From the NCBI GenBank assembly GCA_013286985.1, contig JABDEQ010000109.1:1-6369 (forward strand): 6,369 nt of DNA. Direction: 5' to 3'. Origin of the DNA: Bacteroidota bacterium (GTDB taxonomy: Bacteria; Bacteroidota; Bacteroidia; Sphingobacteriales; Sphingobacteriaceae). Shown in pieces: positions 1-6,066 of the stretch. The notes beneath the pieces are model-generated. The model was not told the DNA's origin. It did not search any database and worked only from the letters and a program-made list of their open reading frames with translations. Within the stretch, counting starts at the first letter, position 1; every line of letters begins with the position of its first letter. Position numbers and translations under genes: made by a program.

Positions 1-974
1 CCTTTTACAACGCTTTTACGGCTCATAAAGTCGCCATCAACATAATACAGCAGTTCGTCGCTGTCCACATTGCTATGGTTGTATGGGGCGGGGATTGATA
101 GCGGATGATAATCAAACTTACGCGGCACAAACGAGCAGATCACAAAGTTATGACCCTCAAATGTTTGGTGCACGGGCGGCGGCTGATGCAGGCGCCCGGT
201 TATTGGTTCAAAATCATGGATAGAGAATGCCCAGGGATAATGAAAACCATCCCAGCCTATAAAATCAAAAGGATGCGTACCGTAGATGTATGGGTAGATT
301 AGACCTTGTTTTTTGATAAGAATCTTAAAATCGCCTTTTTCATCGTGGGTTTCCAAATCGGTTGGTCTTTTAATATCCCGTTCGCAATACGGAGATTGCT
401 CCGTTAGTTGTCCGTAAGCATTGGTATAACGTTTTGGGATACGGATAGGGCTGAAACTTTCTACAATAAACAAACGATTATCGGGCGTATCAAACTCCAT
501 CTGGTAAATAGTACCACGCGGGATGACCAGGTAATCGCCATAAACAAATTTGATATTACCATAACCTGTTTTAAGTGTCCCGGTTCCCTCGTGGATAAAT
601 ACCACCTCATCAGCCTGACTGTTTTTGTAGAAATAATCAGTCATGGATTTGCGCGGGGCCGCCAATGAAATATGCAGATCACTGTTAACCAAAACTGGCT
701 TACGGCTTTCCAGGTAATCGTCTTCAGGCTCGATTTTAAAACCTATGAGGCTGGTATGTTTCAGGTGTTTTTCGCGGGCAATTTTAGGCTCGACAGAATA
801 CGGTACACCCAACTCTTTTACAAGGGTGGGAGGGTAAGCATGGTATACCAGCGAATACAGGCTCGAAAAACCTTCGGTTGATACCAACTCTTCGGCATAT
901 AAACTACCATCGGGCTTACGGAACTGCGTATGCCGCTTAGGCGGAATAGCTCCTAATGAATGATAAACAGGCAT
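1..974 (-). CDS. hmgA: homogentisate 1,2-dioxygenase (C-terminus cut by window edge)
   Basis: This enzyme opens the ring of homogentisate with O2, giving 4-maleylacetoacetate in phenylalanine/tyrosine catabolism. It is a cytoplasmic non-haem Fe(II) cupin-type enzyme. The visible 324 residues begin MPVYHSLGAIPPKRHTQF, a start typical of the Bacteroidota form. They continue through the jelly-roll core (DYLVIPRGTIYQME, around residues 160-175), then HQPPPVHQTFEGHNFVICSF from His263, and PYNHSNVDSDE with His300 and Glu307 in the region of the family's iron ligands. Family members of this type are roughly 385-390 aa, so about 60 residues, including the last expected iron-binding His, lie beyond position 1. 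The ATG at 974-972 is chosen by homology; no Shine-Dalgarno is visible, as is usual in the phylum. It is divergent from the fumarylacetoacetate hydrolase family gene at 1441, which supports the pathway assignment. The plus-strand ORFs opposite it are shadows. Confidence 0.95.
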   Translation of the reverse strand, partial: MPVYHSLGAIPPKRHTQFRKPDGSLYAEELVSTEGFSSLYSLVYHAYPPTLVKELGVPYSVEPKIAREKHLKHTSLIGFKIEPEDDYLESRKPVLVNSDLHISLAAPRKSMTDYFYKNSQADEVVFIHEGTGTLKTGYGNIKFVYGDYLVIPRGTIYQMEFDTPDNRLFIVESFSPIRIPKRYTNAYGQLTEQSPYCERDIKRPTDLETHDEKGDFKILIKKQGLIYPYIYGTHPFDFIGWDGFHYPWAFSIHDFEPITGRLHQPPPVHQTFEGHNFVICSFVPRKFDYHPLSIPAPYNHSNVDSDELLYYVDGDFMSRKSVVK

Positions 975-1235
975 AGTTTGTTAATTGGTTAATTAAGAAA
1001 CGTTTAAAGCGTTGTAATAGTTTGAAAAGAAATCCGGGTTGCAAGGCTTACGCACAACAACCGCAATGCGGGAACTAAATTAGTATTGCGCCAGCACAAT
1101 TTTAGCGAGCACAGCATCCCTGAAAGATGAAGCATCACTCATTGAAGTGAGACCCAGGGAAAAAAGAAAATGCATTTGTATGCTCATAATTTGGTTATAC
1201 AAAGCTATAGCATTAATAGTTAATATGCAACTTTT

Positions 1236-1404
1236 GGTGAGTGGTTGATTGAGTTGATTAAGTGAGTGGTTGAGCCGGATTGCAGGAATTTGTTTTTTCC
1301 ATAGCGATGGGTTTTAAACCCATCGCTATATTAGTATTGACGCTCGCGTAACTGCTTAATTAAATTAAACTAATCAACCACTCACCCACTCAACTTAATC
1401 AACT
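1236..1404. repeat. imperfect nested inverted repeat (MITE/REP-like)
   Basis: The left arm at 1252-1273 reads AGTTGATTAAGT followed by GTGAGTGGTTGA (sharing two bases). It is complementary to the right arm at 1374-1404, which carries an extra block of about 8 nt in the middle. An additional copy of the 15-mer GGTGAGTGGTTGATT at 1236-1250 is the exact complement of 1372-1386. The two arms therefore contain alternative pairing partners. The perfect palindrome at 1301-1329 sits between the arms. There is no ORF inside, so a non-autonomous repeat is likely, but the family is not identified. Confidence 0.6.
1301..1329. repeat. perfect 14-bp palindrome
   Basis: ATAGCGATGGGTTT (1301-1314) is followed by a single T and then its exact reverse complement (1316-1329). 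It would form a strong hairpin on either strand. It lies in the middle of the hmgA/FAH-gene intergenic region, inside the larger inverted repeat. No T-run follows it on either strand, so it does not look like an intrinsic terminator. A dispersed REP-like repeat or a dyad operator are both possible. Confidence 0.75.
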
Positions 1405-1440
1405 AATTACTTAGCTTTGGGTAAACCAACCAATAAGCCA

Positions 1441-2436
1441 ATGAAATTAGTATCCTACAAGACCGAAGATCGTGAACATTTGGGTGTTTTTATAAATGGC
1501 CACATTTATAACCTCAATTCGTGCGATAAGCTGATCCCCGATAATATGAACGAGTTTTTATGGGGAGGAGATGAGTTGATGGAACGCGCCCAGCGTATTA
1601 ATAAAGATATTTCTTCGGGTAAAATGGAAGCTAAGGAAGAGTTGTTTTTTGAGATGATGGCGCCTGTACCGCATCCAACTTCGTGCAGGGACGCTTATGC
1701 CTTTAGGCAACATGTAGAAACAGCGAGGCGCAACCGTGGCGCAGCAATGATACCCGAGTTTGATCAGTATCCTGTATTTTATTTTACCAATCATAACGCC
1801 ATACAGGGAATTGGTGATATTGAATGTATGCCCGATCATTTTGAAAAACTTGATTTTGAACTGGAGGTTGCTGTTGTGCTCAATAAAAAAGCCAGGAACG
1901 TAAAAGCAGCCGATGCTGATAGCCTGATTGCAGGTTTTATGATTATGAACGATATGAGTGCGCGCACTTTACAAATGGAAGAAATGCTGCTTAACCTGGG
2001 TCCGGCAAAAGGCAAAGATTTTTGTACGGTGATCGGTCCCTGGCTGGTAACACCTGATGAACTGGCGCCATATAAAGTTGCGCCTAAAGCAGACCATACG
2101 GGTAATGCCTACAATCTGGAAATGACCTGCGCCGTAAATGGCAAACAAGTATCAAAAGGAAACCTGGCCGATATGGAGTGGACCTTTGCCGAAATTATTG
2201 AACGCTGTGCCTACGGTTGCGATGTATTACCCGGCGATGTTATAGGATCAGGCACGATAGGCACCGGATGCTTTTTGGAGCTGAATGGAACCGGCTTACT
2301 GCATGATCCCGCTTACCAAAGCCAATGGCTGCAGCCCGGCGATTTGGTTGAAATGGAAGTAACCGGATTAGGTGTATTAGGAAATATTATTGAGCAAGCC
2401 GACAGTGATTTTTCCATTCTTGATTTAAAAAAATAG
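1441..2436 (+). CDS. fumarylacetoacetate hydrolase family protein (probable fumarylacetoacetase)
   Basis: This protein probably cleaves fumarylacetoacetate to fumarate and acetoacetate, the last step of homogentisate catabolism, in the cytoplasm. The function is inferred from the family and from divergent hmgA next door. Using ATG 1441 it has 331 residues, starting MKLVSYKTEDREHLGVF, the usual N-terminus of these short bacterial members. An in-frame TTG at 1417 would add eight residues (MGKPTNKP) and is less likely. The metal-binding triad of the FAH fold is present: Glu140 and Glu142 in FELEVAVVL, and Asp171 in MNDMSARTLQ. The C-terminal motif GDVIGSGTIGTGC is at 265-277. The Asp that supplies a further metal ligand in mammalian FAH (before FYSS) appears as Val in VFYFTNHNA, so the substrate could be a related acylpyruvate. 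It ends at TAG, directly followed by a strong hairpin. Confidence 0.9.
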   Translation: MKLVSYKTEDREHLGVFINGHIYNLNSCDKLIPDNMNEFLWGGDELMERAQRINKDISSGKMEAKEELFFEMMAPVPHPTSCRDAYAFRQHVETARRNRGAAMIPEFDQYPVFYFTNHNAIQGIGDIECMPDHFEKLDFELEVAVVLNKKARNVKAADADSLIAGFMIMNDMSARTLQMEEMLLNLGPAKGKDFCTVIGPWLVTPDELAPYKVAPKADHTGNAYNLEMTCAVNGKQVSKGNLADMEWTFAEIIERCAYGCDVLPGDVIGSGTIGTGCFLELNGTGLLHDPAYQSQWLQPGDLVEMEVTGLGVLGNIIEQADSDFSILDLKK

Positions 2437-2443
2437 GATTTTT

Positions 2444-2487
2444 TTGTTTGAACTAAGATGAATGCGTATTAATCTTAGTTCAAACAA
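2444..2487 (+). terminator. hairpin terminator between convergent genes
   Basis: There are perfect 16-bp inverted arms (2444-2459 and 2472-2487; core GTTTGAACTAAGAT) around a 12-nt loop. The hairpin starts 7 nt after the FAH-family stop codon and is followed on the plus strand by a T-rich stretch (TATATTTCTTT). It sits exactly between two convergent genes, so it may also end transcripts from the minus strand, although a T-run is lacking in that direction. Confidence 0.8.
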
Positions 2488-2496
2488 TATATTTCT

Positions 2497-3102
2497 TTAA
2501 AGCAATTTAAGCCCTTTTAATTCTTCGCGCAAAGCAGCTGCGTTTGTAAAATGTATGGATTGAATCCCCAGTTTTTCAGCTGCGAGGATATTCCTGTAAT
2601 TATCATCAATAAATAGCGAATCTTCCGGTTTTACGGTATGGCGATCAAGTAAGATCTGATAAAACGCGGGCGTTGGTTTACGCATTTTTTCGGCACCGGA
2701 CACCACAATACCTTCAAACCAACTCAAAAACTCAAACTTGGCCAATGCCTTCGGAAAAGTCTCGGCCGACCAATTGGTAAGTGCATAGATCCTGTATTTG
2801 CCGCTATCCTTTAGCTCTTTCAGGATATCAACGGTATCCCAAAAAGCATCACCCAGCATTTCATCCCAACGGGCATAAAAAGCACGGATATTGGCTTCGT
2901 GCTCGGGAAACTGCTGCACCAGTATTTCTGTACCATCTTGTAATGAACGCCCCGCATCCTGCTCCTCGTTCCAGTCAGAAGTGGTAACTGTGGCCAGGAA
3001 GTTTTTCATTTCTTCCTCATCACTAAATATAGTGCGGTACATATAATGCGGGTTCCAGTCAATTAAAACTGCCCCAAGGTCGAAGATGATGGTGTTGATC
3101 AT
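2497..3102 (-). CDS. HAD-superfamily hydrolase (subfamily IA, phosphatase-like)
   Basis: This is a probable cytoplasmic phosphatase of the haloacid dehalogenase superfamily, 201 aa with a helical cap inserted after motif I. Motif I is IIFDLGAVLIDW with nucleophile Asp8. The usual second Asp (+2) is Gly10, as in the YihX-like 'FDLGxV' group. Motif II is ALTN (Thr109-Asn110), motif III is Lys142 in MRKPTPAF, and motif IV is FIDDN (Asp166-Asp167). All core residues except the +2 Asp are present, so an active enzyme is likely. The substrate cannot be read from sequence; sugar phosphates are typical of the group. ATG 3102 gives a natural N-terminus; no Shine-Dalgarno is seen. It is convergent with the FAH-family gene and lies downstream of the repeat pair at 3123-3264. 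There is no sign of an operon with the GIY-YIG gene, given the repeat-filled gap. Confidence 0.9.
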   Translation of the reverse strand: MINTIIFDLGAVLIDWNPHYMYRTIFSDEEEMKNFLATVTTSDWNEEQDAGRSLQDGTEILVQQFPEHEANIRAFYARWDEMLGDAFWDTVDILKELKDSGKYRIYALTNWSAETFPKALAKFEFLSWFEGIVVSGAEKMRKPTPAFYQILLDRHTVKPEDSLFIDDNYRNILAAEKLGIQSIHFTNAAALREELKGLKLL

Positions 3103-3122
3103 ATATTAGTAAAGATAAAAAA

Positions 3123-3171
3123 GATGTCATGCTGAACTTGTTTCAGCACCCCACCAGAAGAGCGACTTGCT
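3123..3171 (+). repeat. palindromic repeat, copy 1
   Basis: This 49-nt unit begins GATGTCATGCTGAACTTGTT. It contains a hairpin with stem TGCTGAA (3130-3136), loop CTTGT and stem TTCAGCA (3142-3148), followed by ACCCCACCAGAAGAGCGACT. Copy 2 differs at a single base over 49 nt. This type of sequence (GTCATGCTGAACTTGTTTCA) recurs in intergenic DNA of many Bacteroidota genomes, from my general knowledge. The repeat continues weakly into a shared GTATTCA. Confidence 0.9.
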
Positions 3172-3215
3172 TGGTATTCATCATACAATAAACAAATTCA
3201 AGTTTAGTAAAAAAG

Positions 3216-3264
3216 GATGTCATGCTGAACTTGTTTCAGCACCCCACCAGAAGAGCGGCTTGCT
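3216..3264 (+). repeat. palindromic repeat, copy 2 (direct)
   Basis: This has the same orientation as copy 1 and starts 93 bp after it, with one mismatch in 49 nt (GCGAC to GCGGC). The 44-nt spacer between copies is unrelated and AT-rich. The flank TGCTAAGTAT (3261-3270) reappears in reverse complement twice beside copy 3, which shows that the repeat unit extends past 49 nt. It lies 30 bp downstream of the GIY-YIG stop codon (in that gene's direction). Confidence 0.9.
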
Positions 3265-3294
3265 AAGTATTCAGCAGGCAAATTAACAATTATG

Positions 3295-3591
3295 TTATAA
3301 TTCCAGCTGGTCTTTTAAATCCTTCATCTCAGGGTTTTCTGATTTAATTAAATTGATTTTCCAATCCCTATGCCAATTTTTAAGCTGTTTTTCTCTATCA
3401 ATAGCATCAGTTATCTTTTCAAAGTATTCGTAATAAACTAAATCATACAATTTGTATTTCTTTACAAATGCTGAACCTTCATTATTGATATGCTGCCAAA
3501 CTCTTGTTGCTAAATTACTGGTTACGCCAATGTAAAATGTCGTTCTGTATTGATTTGACATGATGTAGGTGTAGCCGGGTTTATAAAGCAT
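3295..3591 (-). CDS. GIY-YIG nuclease domain protein, stand-alone
   Basis: This is a small (98 aa) single-domain GIY-YIG nuclease, the module found in UvrC and homing endonucleases, here closest in layout to the YhbQ/UPF0213-type stand-alone group. The GIY strand is GYTYIMS (6-12), the YIG strand is FYIGVTSNL (19-27), and the catalytic Arg is Arg30, followed by His34. The catalytic metal-binding Glu is Glu67 in DAIDREKQLKNW. The tail is NPEMKDL, frequent in this group. All expected active-site residues are present, so nuclease activity is plausible; target and role are unknown. By hand count the gene is about 32% GC against roughly 45-55% in samples of neighbouring thrC, suggesting separate origin. 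It is flanked on both sides by the same palindromic repeat, two copies downstream and one inverted copy upstream. It separates the thr operon from the HAD gene. Confidence 0.88.
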   Translation of the reverse strand: MLYKPGYTYIMSNQYRTTFYIGVTSNLATRVWQHINNEGSAFVKKYKLYDLVYYEYFEKITDAIDREKQLKNWHRDWKINLIKSENPEMKDLKDQLEL

Positions 3592-3614
3592 TTTAATTCT
3601 ATTATATCAAACGT

Positions 3615-3643
3615 GCGTATACTTAGCACGCGCATACTTAGCA
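3615..3643 (+). repeat. tandem 14-15-nt repeat beside copy 3
   Basis: GCGTATACTTAGCA (3615-3628) and GCGCATACTTAGCA (3630-3643) are consecutive copies differing at one base. Their shared ATACTTAGCA is the reverse complement of TGCTAAGTAT flanking copy 2 at 3261-3270. The block is therefore a locally duplicated edge of the same inverted repeat element. Confidence 0.75.
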
Positions 3644-3644
3644 T

Positions 3645-3675
3645 GTGGGGTGCCGAAACAAGTTCGGCATGACGT
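3645..3675 (-). repeat. palindromic repeat, copy 3 (inverted)
   Basis: Read on the minus strand this is the same unit as copies 1 and 2, shortened to about 30 nt: GTCATGCCGAACTTGTTTCG and then GCACCCCAC. The stem is TGCCGAA/TTCGGCA (3663-3669 with 3651-3657), with the same 5-nt loop. Relative to copies 1-2 one T-A stem pair is replaced by C-G, so pairing is preserved. It starts 6 nt after the thrC stop codon, so it may also act as the 3' hairpin of the thr transcript. Confidence 0.88.
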
Positions 3676-3681
3676 TAGGGT

Positions 3682-4992
3682 TTATTCATTCTCCATCAAA
3701 TATTGCTTAAACCCTTCAAAATCCTTACCCAAAGCGGTGGATTTTTTTTCTTTTTTAAATAGATCTCCTACCTGTTCCGGTACATCAACTTTCGCAGCGA
3801 TGCTTTCCGGGAAAGCATCAGGGAACTTGCAGGGATGGGCAGTTGATAAAAATACGCCAGCAGTATCGGCTTTATAATTGTCCTGTTGCCAGTCGCGCAA
3901 TGCCTGCCAGGCTATAGCAGTATGCGGACAAGCAACATAATTGTAATTATCGTTAATAAATTTAATAGCTTCCAATGTTTGTTCATCGTTGTAGCTGTAA
4001 CCGGTAACCAGGTTTTTTAGCGCTTCGGTATCATCCTTAAATAAATCGGCAATACGTACCCAGTTACTTGGGTCGCCCACATCCATGGCGTTGCTTAGGG
4101 TAGCTACGGATGGCTTAGGCTGATAAACGCCGGTTTTTAAAAACTCAGGCACAGTATCATTTAAATTAGTGGCTGCAATAAAGTGTTCTACGGGCAAGCC
4201 CATTTTCCAGGCCAGTAACCCTGCACCTATATTACCAAAATTCCCACTGGGTACGCAAAAAACCACTTTGCTTATTCCTTGTTTTAACAGTTGAGCATAA
4301 GCATTAAAGTAATAAAATGTTTGCGGTATTAAACGGGCAATATTGATGGAGTTGGCTGATGTTAGCCTGAATTTTTTATTCAATTCAGCATCGGTAAAGG
4401 CTTGTTTAACCAGCGCCTGGCAATCATCGAATGTGCCGTCAATTTCAACCGCACGGATGTTTTGTCCGTTGGTGGTTAGCTGCAACTCTTGTACCTCGCT
4501 AACTTTTCCTTTTGGATATAAAATCGTTACGCGGGTATTTGGCACACCTAAAAAGCCAAGCGCAACTGCACCGCCGGTATCACCGCTGGTGGCTACTAAA
4601 ATATCCAGCTGTTTTTCGCCTTTTTCTAAAAAGTAGCTCATTACCCGGCTCATAAAGCGGGCGCCGAAATCTTTAAACGCCAACGATGGGCCATGCCAAA
4701 GCTCCAGCACAAAAACGTCTTCTTCCAGTTTTACAACGGGAGCTAAAAAGCTGATGGCATCGCTAATAATAGCCTTTAGATCATTTTCAGGGATATCATC
4801 ACCAATGAGCGCCTGGGCAATATGGAAAGCGATCTCGGGCAAAGTATATTCATCCAAATGGGTTAAAAACTTATCGTCAAGCTTTGGAATAGCAACAGGC
4901 ATGTATAAACCTTTATCCTGTGGCATGCTGTTAAAAACAGCCTCTTTGAATGATACCCTTGTTGATGGGTTTTTAGTACTATATAATTTCAT
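3682..4992 (-). CDS. thrC: threonine synthase
   Basis: This PLP enzyme converts O-phospho-L-homoserine to L-threonine, the last step of the pathway. The product is 436 aa, a full-length member. The N-terminus MKLYSTKNPSTRVSFKEAVF is typical of the family. PLP-binding Lys107 lies in HGPSLAFKDFGARF. ATSGDTGGAVALGF (134-147) supplies the substrate/PLP loop, SANSINIARLIPQTFYYF is at 212-229, and the glycine loop PSGNFGNIGAG (248-258) binds the PLP phosphate. STAHPCKFPDAF (383-394) closes the fold. ATG 4992 is the natural start. It is the last gene of a thrA-thrB-thrC order on the minus strand; 174 bp, mostly a large inverted repeat, separate it from thrB. No separate promoter was recognised in the remaining spacer. 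The sequence appears intact. Confidence 0.97.
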   Translation of the reverse strand: MKLYSTKNPSTRVSFKEAVFNSMPQDKGLYMPVAIPKLDDKFLTHLDEYTLPEIAFHIAQALIGDDIPENDLKAIISDAISFLAPVVKLEEDVFVLELWHGPSLAFKDFGARFMSRVMSYFLEKGEKQLDILVATSGDTGGAVALGFLGVPNTRVTILYPKGKVSEVQELQLTTNGQNIRAVEIDGTFDDCQALVKQAFTDAELNKKFRLTSANSINIARLIPQTFYYFNAYAQLLKQGISKVVFCVPSGNFGNIGAGLLAWKMGLPVEHFIAATNLNDTVPEFLKTGVYQPKPSVATLSNAMDVGDPSNWVRIADLFKDDTEALKNLVTGYSYNDEQTLEAIKFINDNYNYVACPHTAIAWQALRDWQQDNYKADTAGVFLSTAHPCKFPDAFPESIAAKVDVPEQVGDLFKKEKKSTALGKDFEGFKQYLMENE

Positions 4993-5037
4993 TTTGGAAT
5001 TGCAATTTCTTTAATTTTTATTCTCCTAATCTCCGCA

Positions 5038-5150
5038 CGTCATTGCGAGGTACGAAGCAATCTCTACAAAGGCAGGGCAAATATGCAAGGTTCGGCACTT
5101 TTCTATCCGCTCTGTAAAGCATAGAGATTGCTTCGTACCTCGCAATGACG
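5038..5150. repeat. 113-bp element with 29-bp perfect inverted arms
   Basis: The arms at 5038-5066 (CGTCATTGCGAGGTACGAAG and onward to TCTCTA) and 5122-5150 are exact reverse complements over 29 bp, enclosing a 55-nt interior without an ORF. The arm sequence (CATTGCGAGGnACGAAGCAATC) is a dispersed intergenic repeat I recognise from several bacterial groups including Bacteroidota. In the thr transcript it would form a very stable hairpin between thrB (ending at 5167) and thrC (starting at 4992). It could protect or uncouple the two messages. There are no transposase or visible target duplications, so it is a non-autonomous REP/MITE-like element. Confidence 0.9.
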
Positions 5151-5166
5151 CTTTGGTTGGGGACAT

Positions 5167-6066
5167 TTATCCCAGCACCCTTGGCCCTTTGTCATTTATA
5201 GTTGATACATAAGCATTGGAGCCTATGCTAATACCCGTTAAATGCTGTTGAAGCTTTTGGGTGATGCGTTTGGCAGTTTCTTCATCCCTGGTGAAGGCAA
5301 AAACTGATGGCCCTGAGCCGGAGATGCCAAAACTTACCGCACCCAGTTCCATGGCCATTTCACGCATCTGATAAAAATCGGGAATCAGCATGGAGCGCAC
5401 CGGTTCAACCAAAATATCTTTCATACTGCGGCCAATCAGGTCAATATCGTTCATAAATAAACCGCTTACCAGTCCGGCTATATTGCCCCATTGGGTAACG
5501 GCATCCTTCATCTGTATATTTTTGCGGATAATCTGCCTGGCCTCACGGGTAGGTACATCTACATCAGGAAAAACAATGGCACAGTACAAATCCTTAGGAT
5601 GTGGCAGGCGGATTACGTCAAGCGGCTCATAGCTGCGGATCAATACAAAGCCACCCATCAATGCCGGTGCCACGTTATCGGCATGGCCATGACCGCAGGC
5701 AATTTCTTCGCCTTTCATAGCGAAAGACAATAAGGTAGCCGGGTCGGTTTCATCGCCCAACAACGTTTTTATAGCGAATAGACCGGCTACTGTACTCGCA
5801 GAGCTTGAACCCAAGCCACTACCGATTGGCATTTTTTTATGCAGTTCGATATCTAAACCAATATCGGTCCGGTTAATGCTTTTTAAATAATGCTGCACAC
5901 TTACGCTAACGGTATTTTTAGCTGCATCAAGCGGCAGCCTACCATTATCACCCGTAATTTTGCTAATGATGATGCCCGGTTTACCGGTAATGCGCATAAT
6001 CACTTCATCGCCCGGTTCGTCGACGGCAAAACCGAGGACATCGAAGCCACAAACTACATTGGCCAC
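5167..6066 (-). CDS. thrB: homoserine kinase (5' end out of frame with its ATG)
   Basis: This GHMP kinase phosphorylates L-homoserine with ATP to O-phosphohomoserine. Numbered from GTG 6066 (299 aa), the ATP-binding loop is MPIGSGLGSSSAS (79-91), GHGHADNVAPALMGG is at 125-139, GHMP motif 3 FGISGSGPSVFAF is at 246-258, and the typical end SNAYVSTINDKGPRVLG is present. The body is intact. The N-terminus is odd. Conserved family sequence (SIQVFAPAT, strand 1) is encoded in frame upstream to about 6093, but no ATG, GTG or TTG precedes GTG 6066 in that frame before a stop at 6127-6129. GTG 6066 would delete the conserved strand, so it is an unlikely true start. The ATG at 6167 connects to the body only if the G9 tract (6096-6104) had one more G, giving about 333 aa. 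It is second gene of thrA-thrB-thrC. Confidence 0.9.
   Translation of the reverse strand: MANVVCGFDVLGFAVDEPGDEVIMRITGKPGIIISKITGDNGRLPLDAAKNTVSVSVQHYLKSINRTDIGLDIELHKKMPIGSGLGSSSASTVAGLFAIKTLLGDETDPATLLSFAMKGEEIACGHGHADNVAPALMGGFVLIRSYEPLDVIRLPHPKDLYCAIVFPDVDVPTREARQIIRKNIQMKDAVTQWGNIAGLVSGLFMNDIDLIGRSMKDILVEPVRSMLIPDFYQMREMAMELGAVSFGISGSGPSVFAFTRDEETAKRITQKLQQHLTGISIGSNAYVSTINDKGPRVLG

Larger units (their letters stand above)
975..1440. other. divergent intergenic region between hmgA and the FAH-family gene
   Basis: This 466-bp gap has no supportable ORF and should contain the promoters of both divergent catabolic genes. I could not find a convincing pair of Bacteroidota -33 (TTTG) and -7 (TAnnTTTG) boxes at correct spacing for either gene. 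Partial matches such as TAGTATTG at 1332-1339 lack a partner. A modest stem TTTGTAT (1175-1181) / ATACAAA (1197-1203) is present. Positions 1236-1404 are taken up by a nested inverted repeat, described separately. Confidence 0.6.

Noticed and set aside
105..881. Three plus-strand ORFs (105-302, 408-668, 672-881)
   Set aside because: They lie antisense to hmgA, whose minus-strand frame is open across the whole region and clearly homologous. Their translations resemble no family.
1301..1329. Palindrome as an intrinsic terminator
   Set aside because: It lies between divergent genes, where no transcript needs to end, and neither strand has a T-run after the stem.
1417..1440. TTG start for the FAH-family gene
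   Set aside because: It adds eight residues (MGKPTNKP) not expected in the family; ATG 1441 gives the conserved MKLVSYKT start, and neither has a Shine-Dalgarno.
3123..3264. Possible CRISPR-like array (two 49-nt direct repeats with a 44-nt spacer)
   Set aside because: There are only two copies, each with an internal hairpin, plus a third inverted copy elsewhere. There are no cas genes, so it fits a dispersed palindromic repeat.
4343..5014. Plus-strand ORFs at 4343-4636 and 4754-5014
   Set aside because: They are shadows of thrC, whose conserved motifs cover the same bases on the minus strand.
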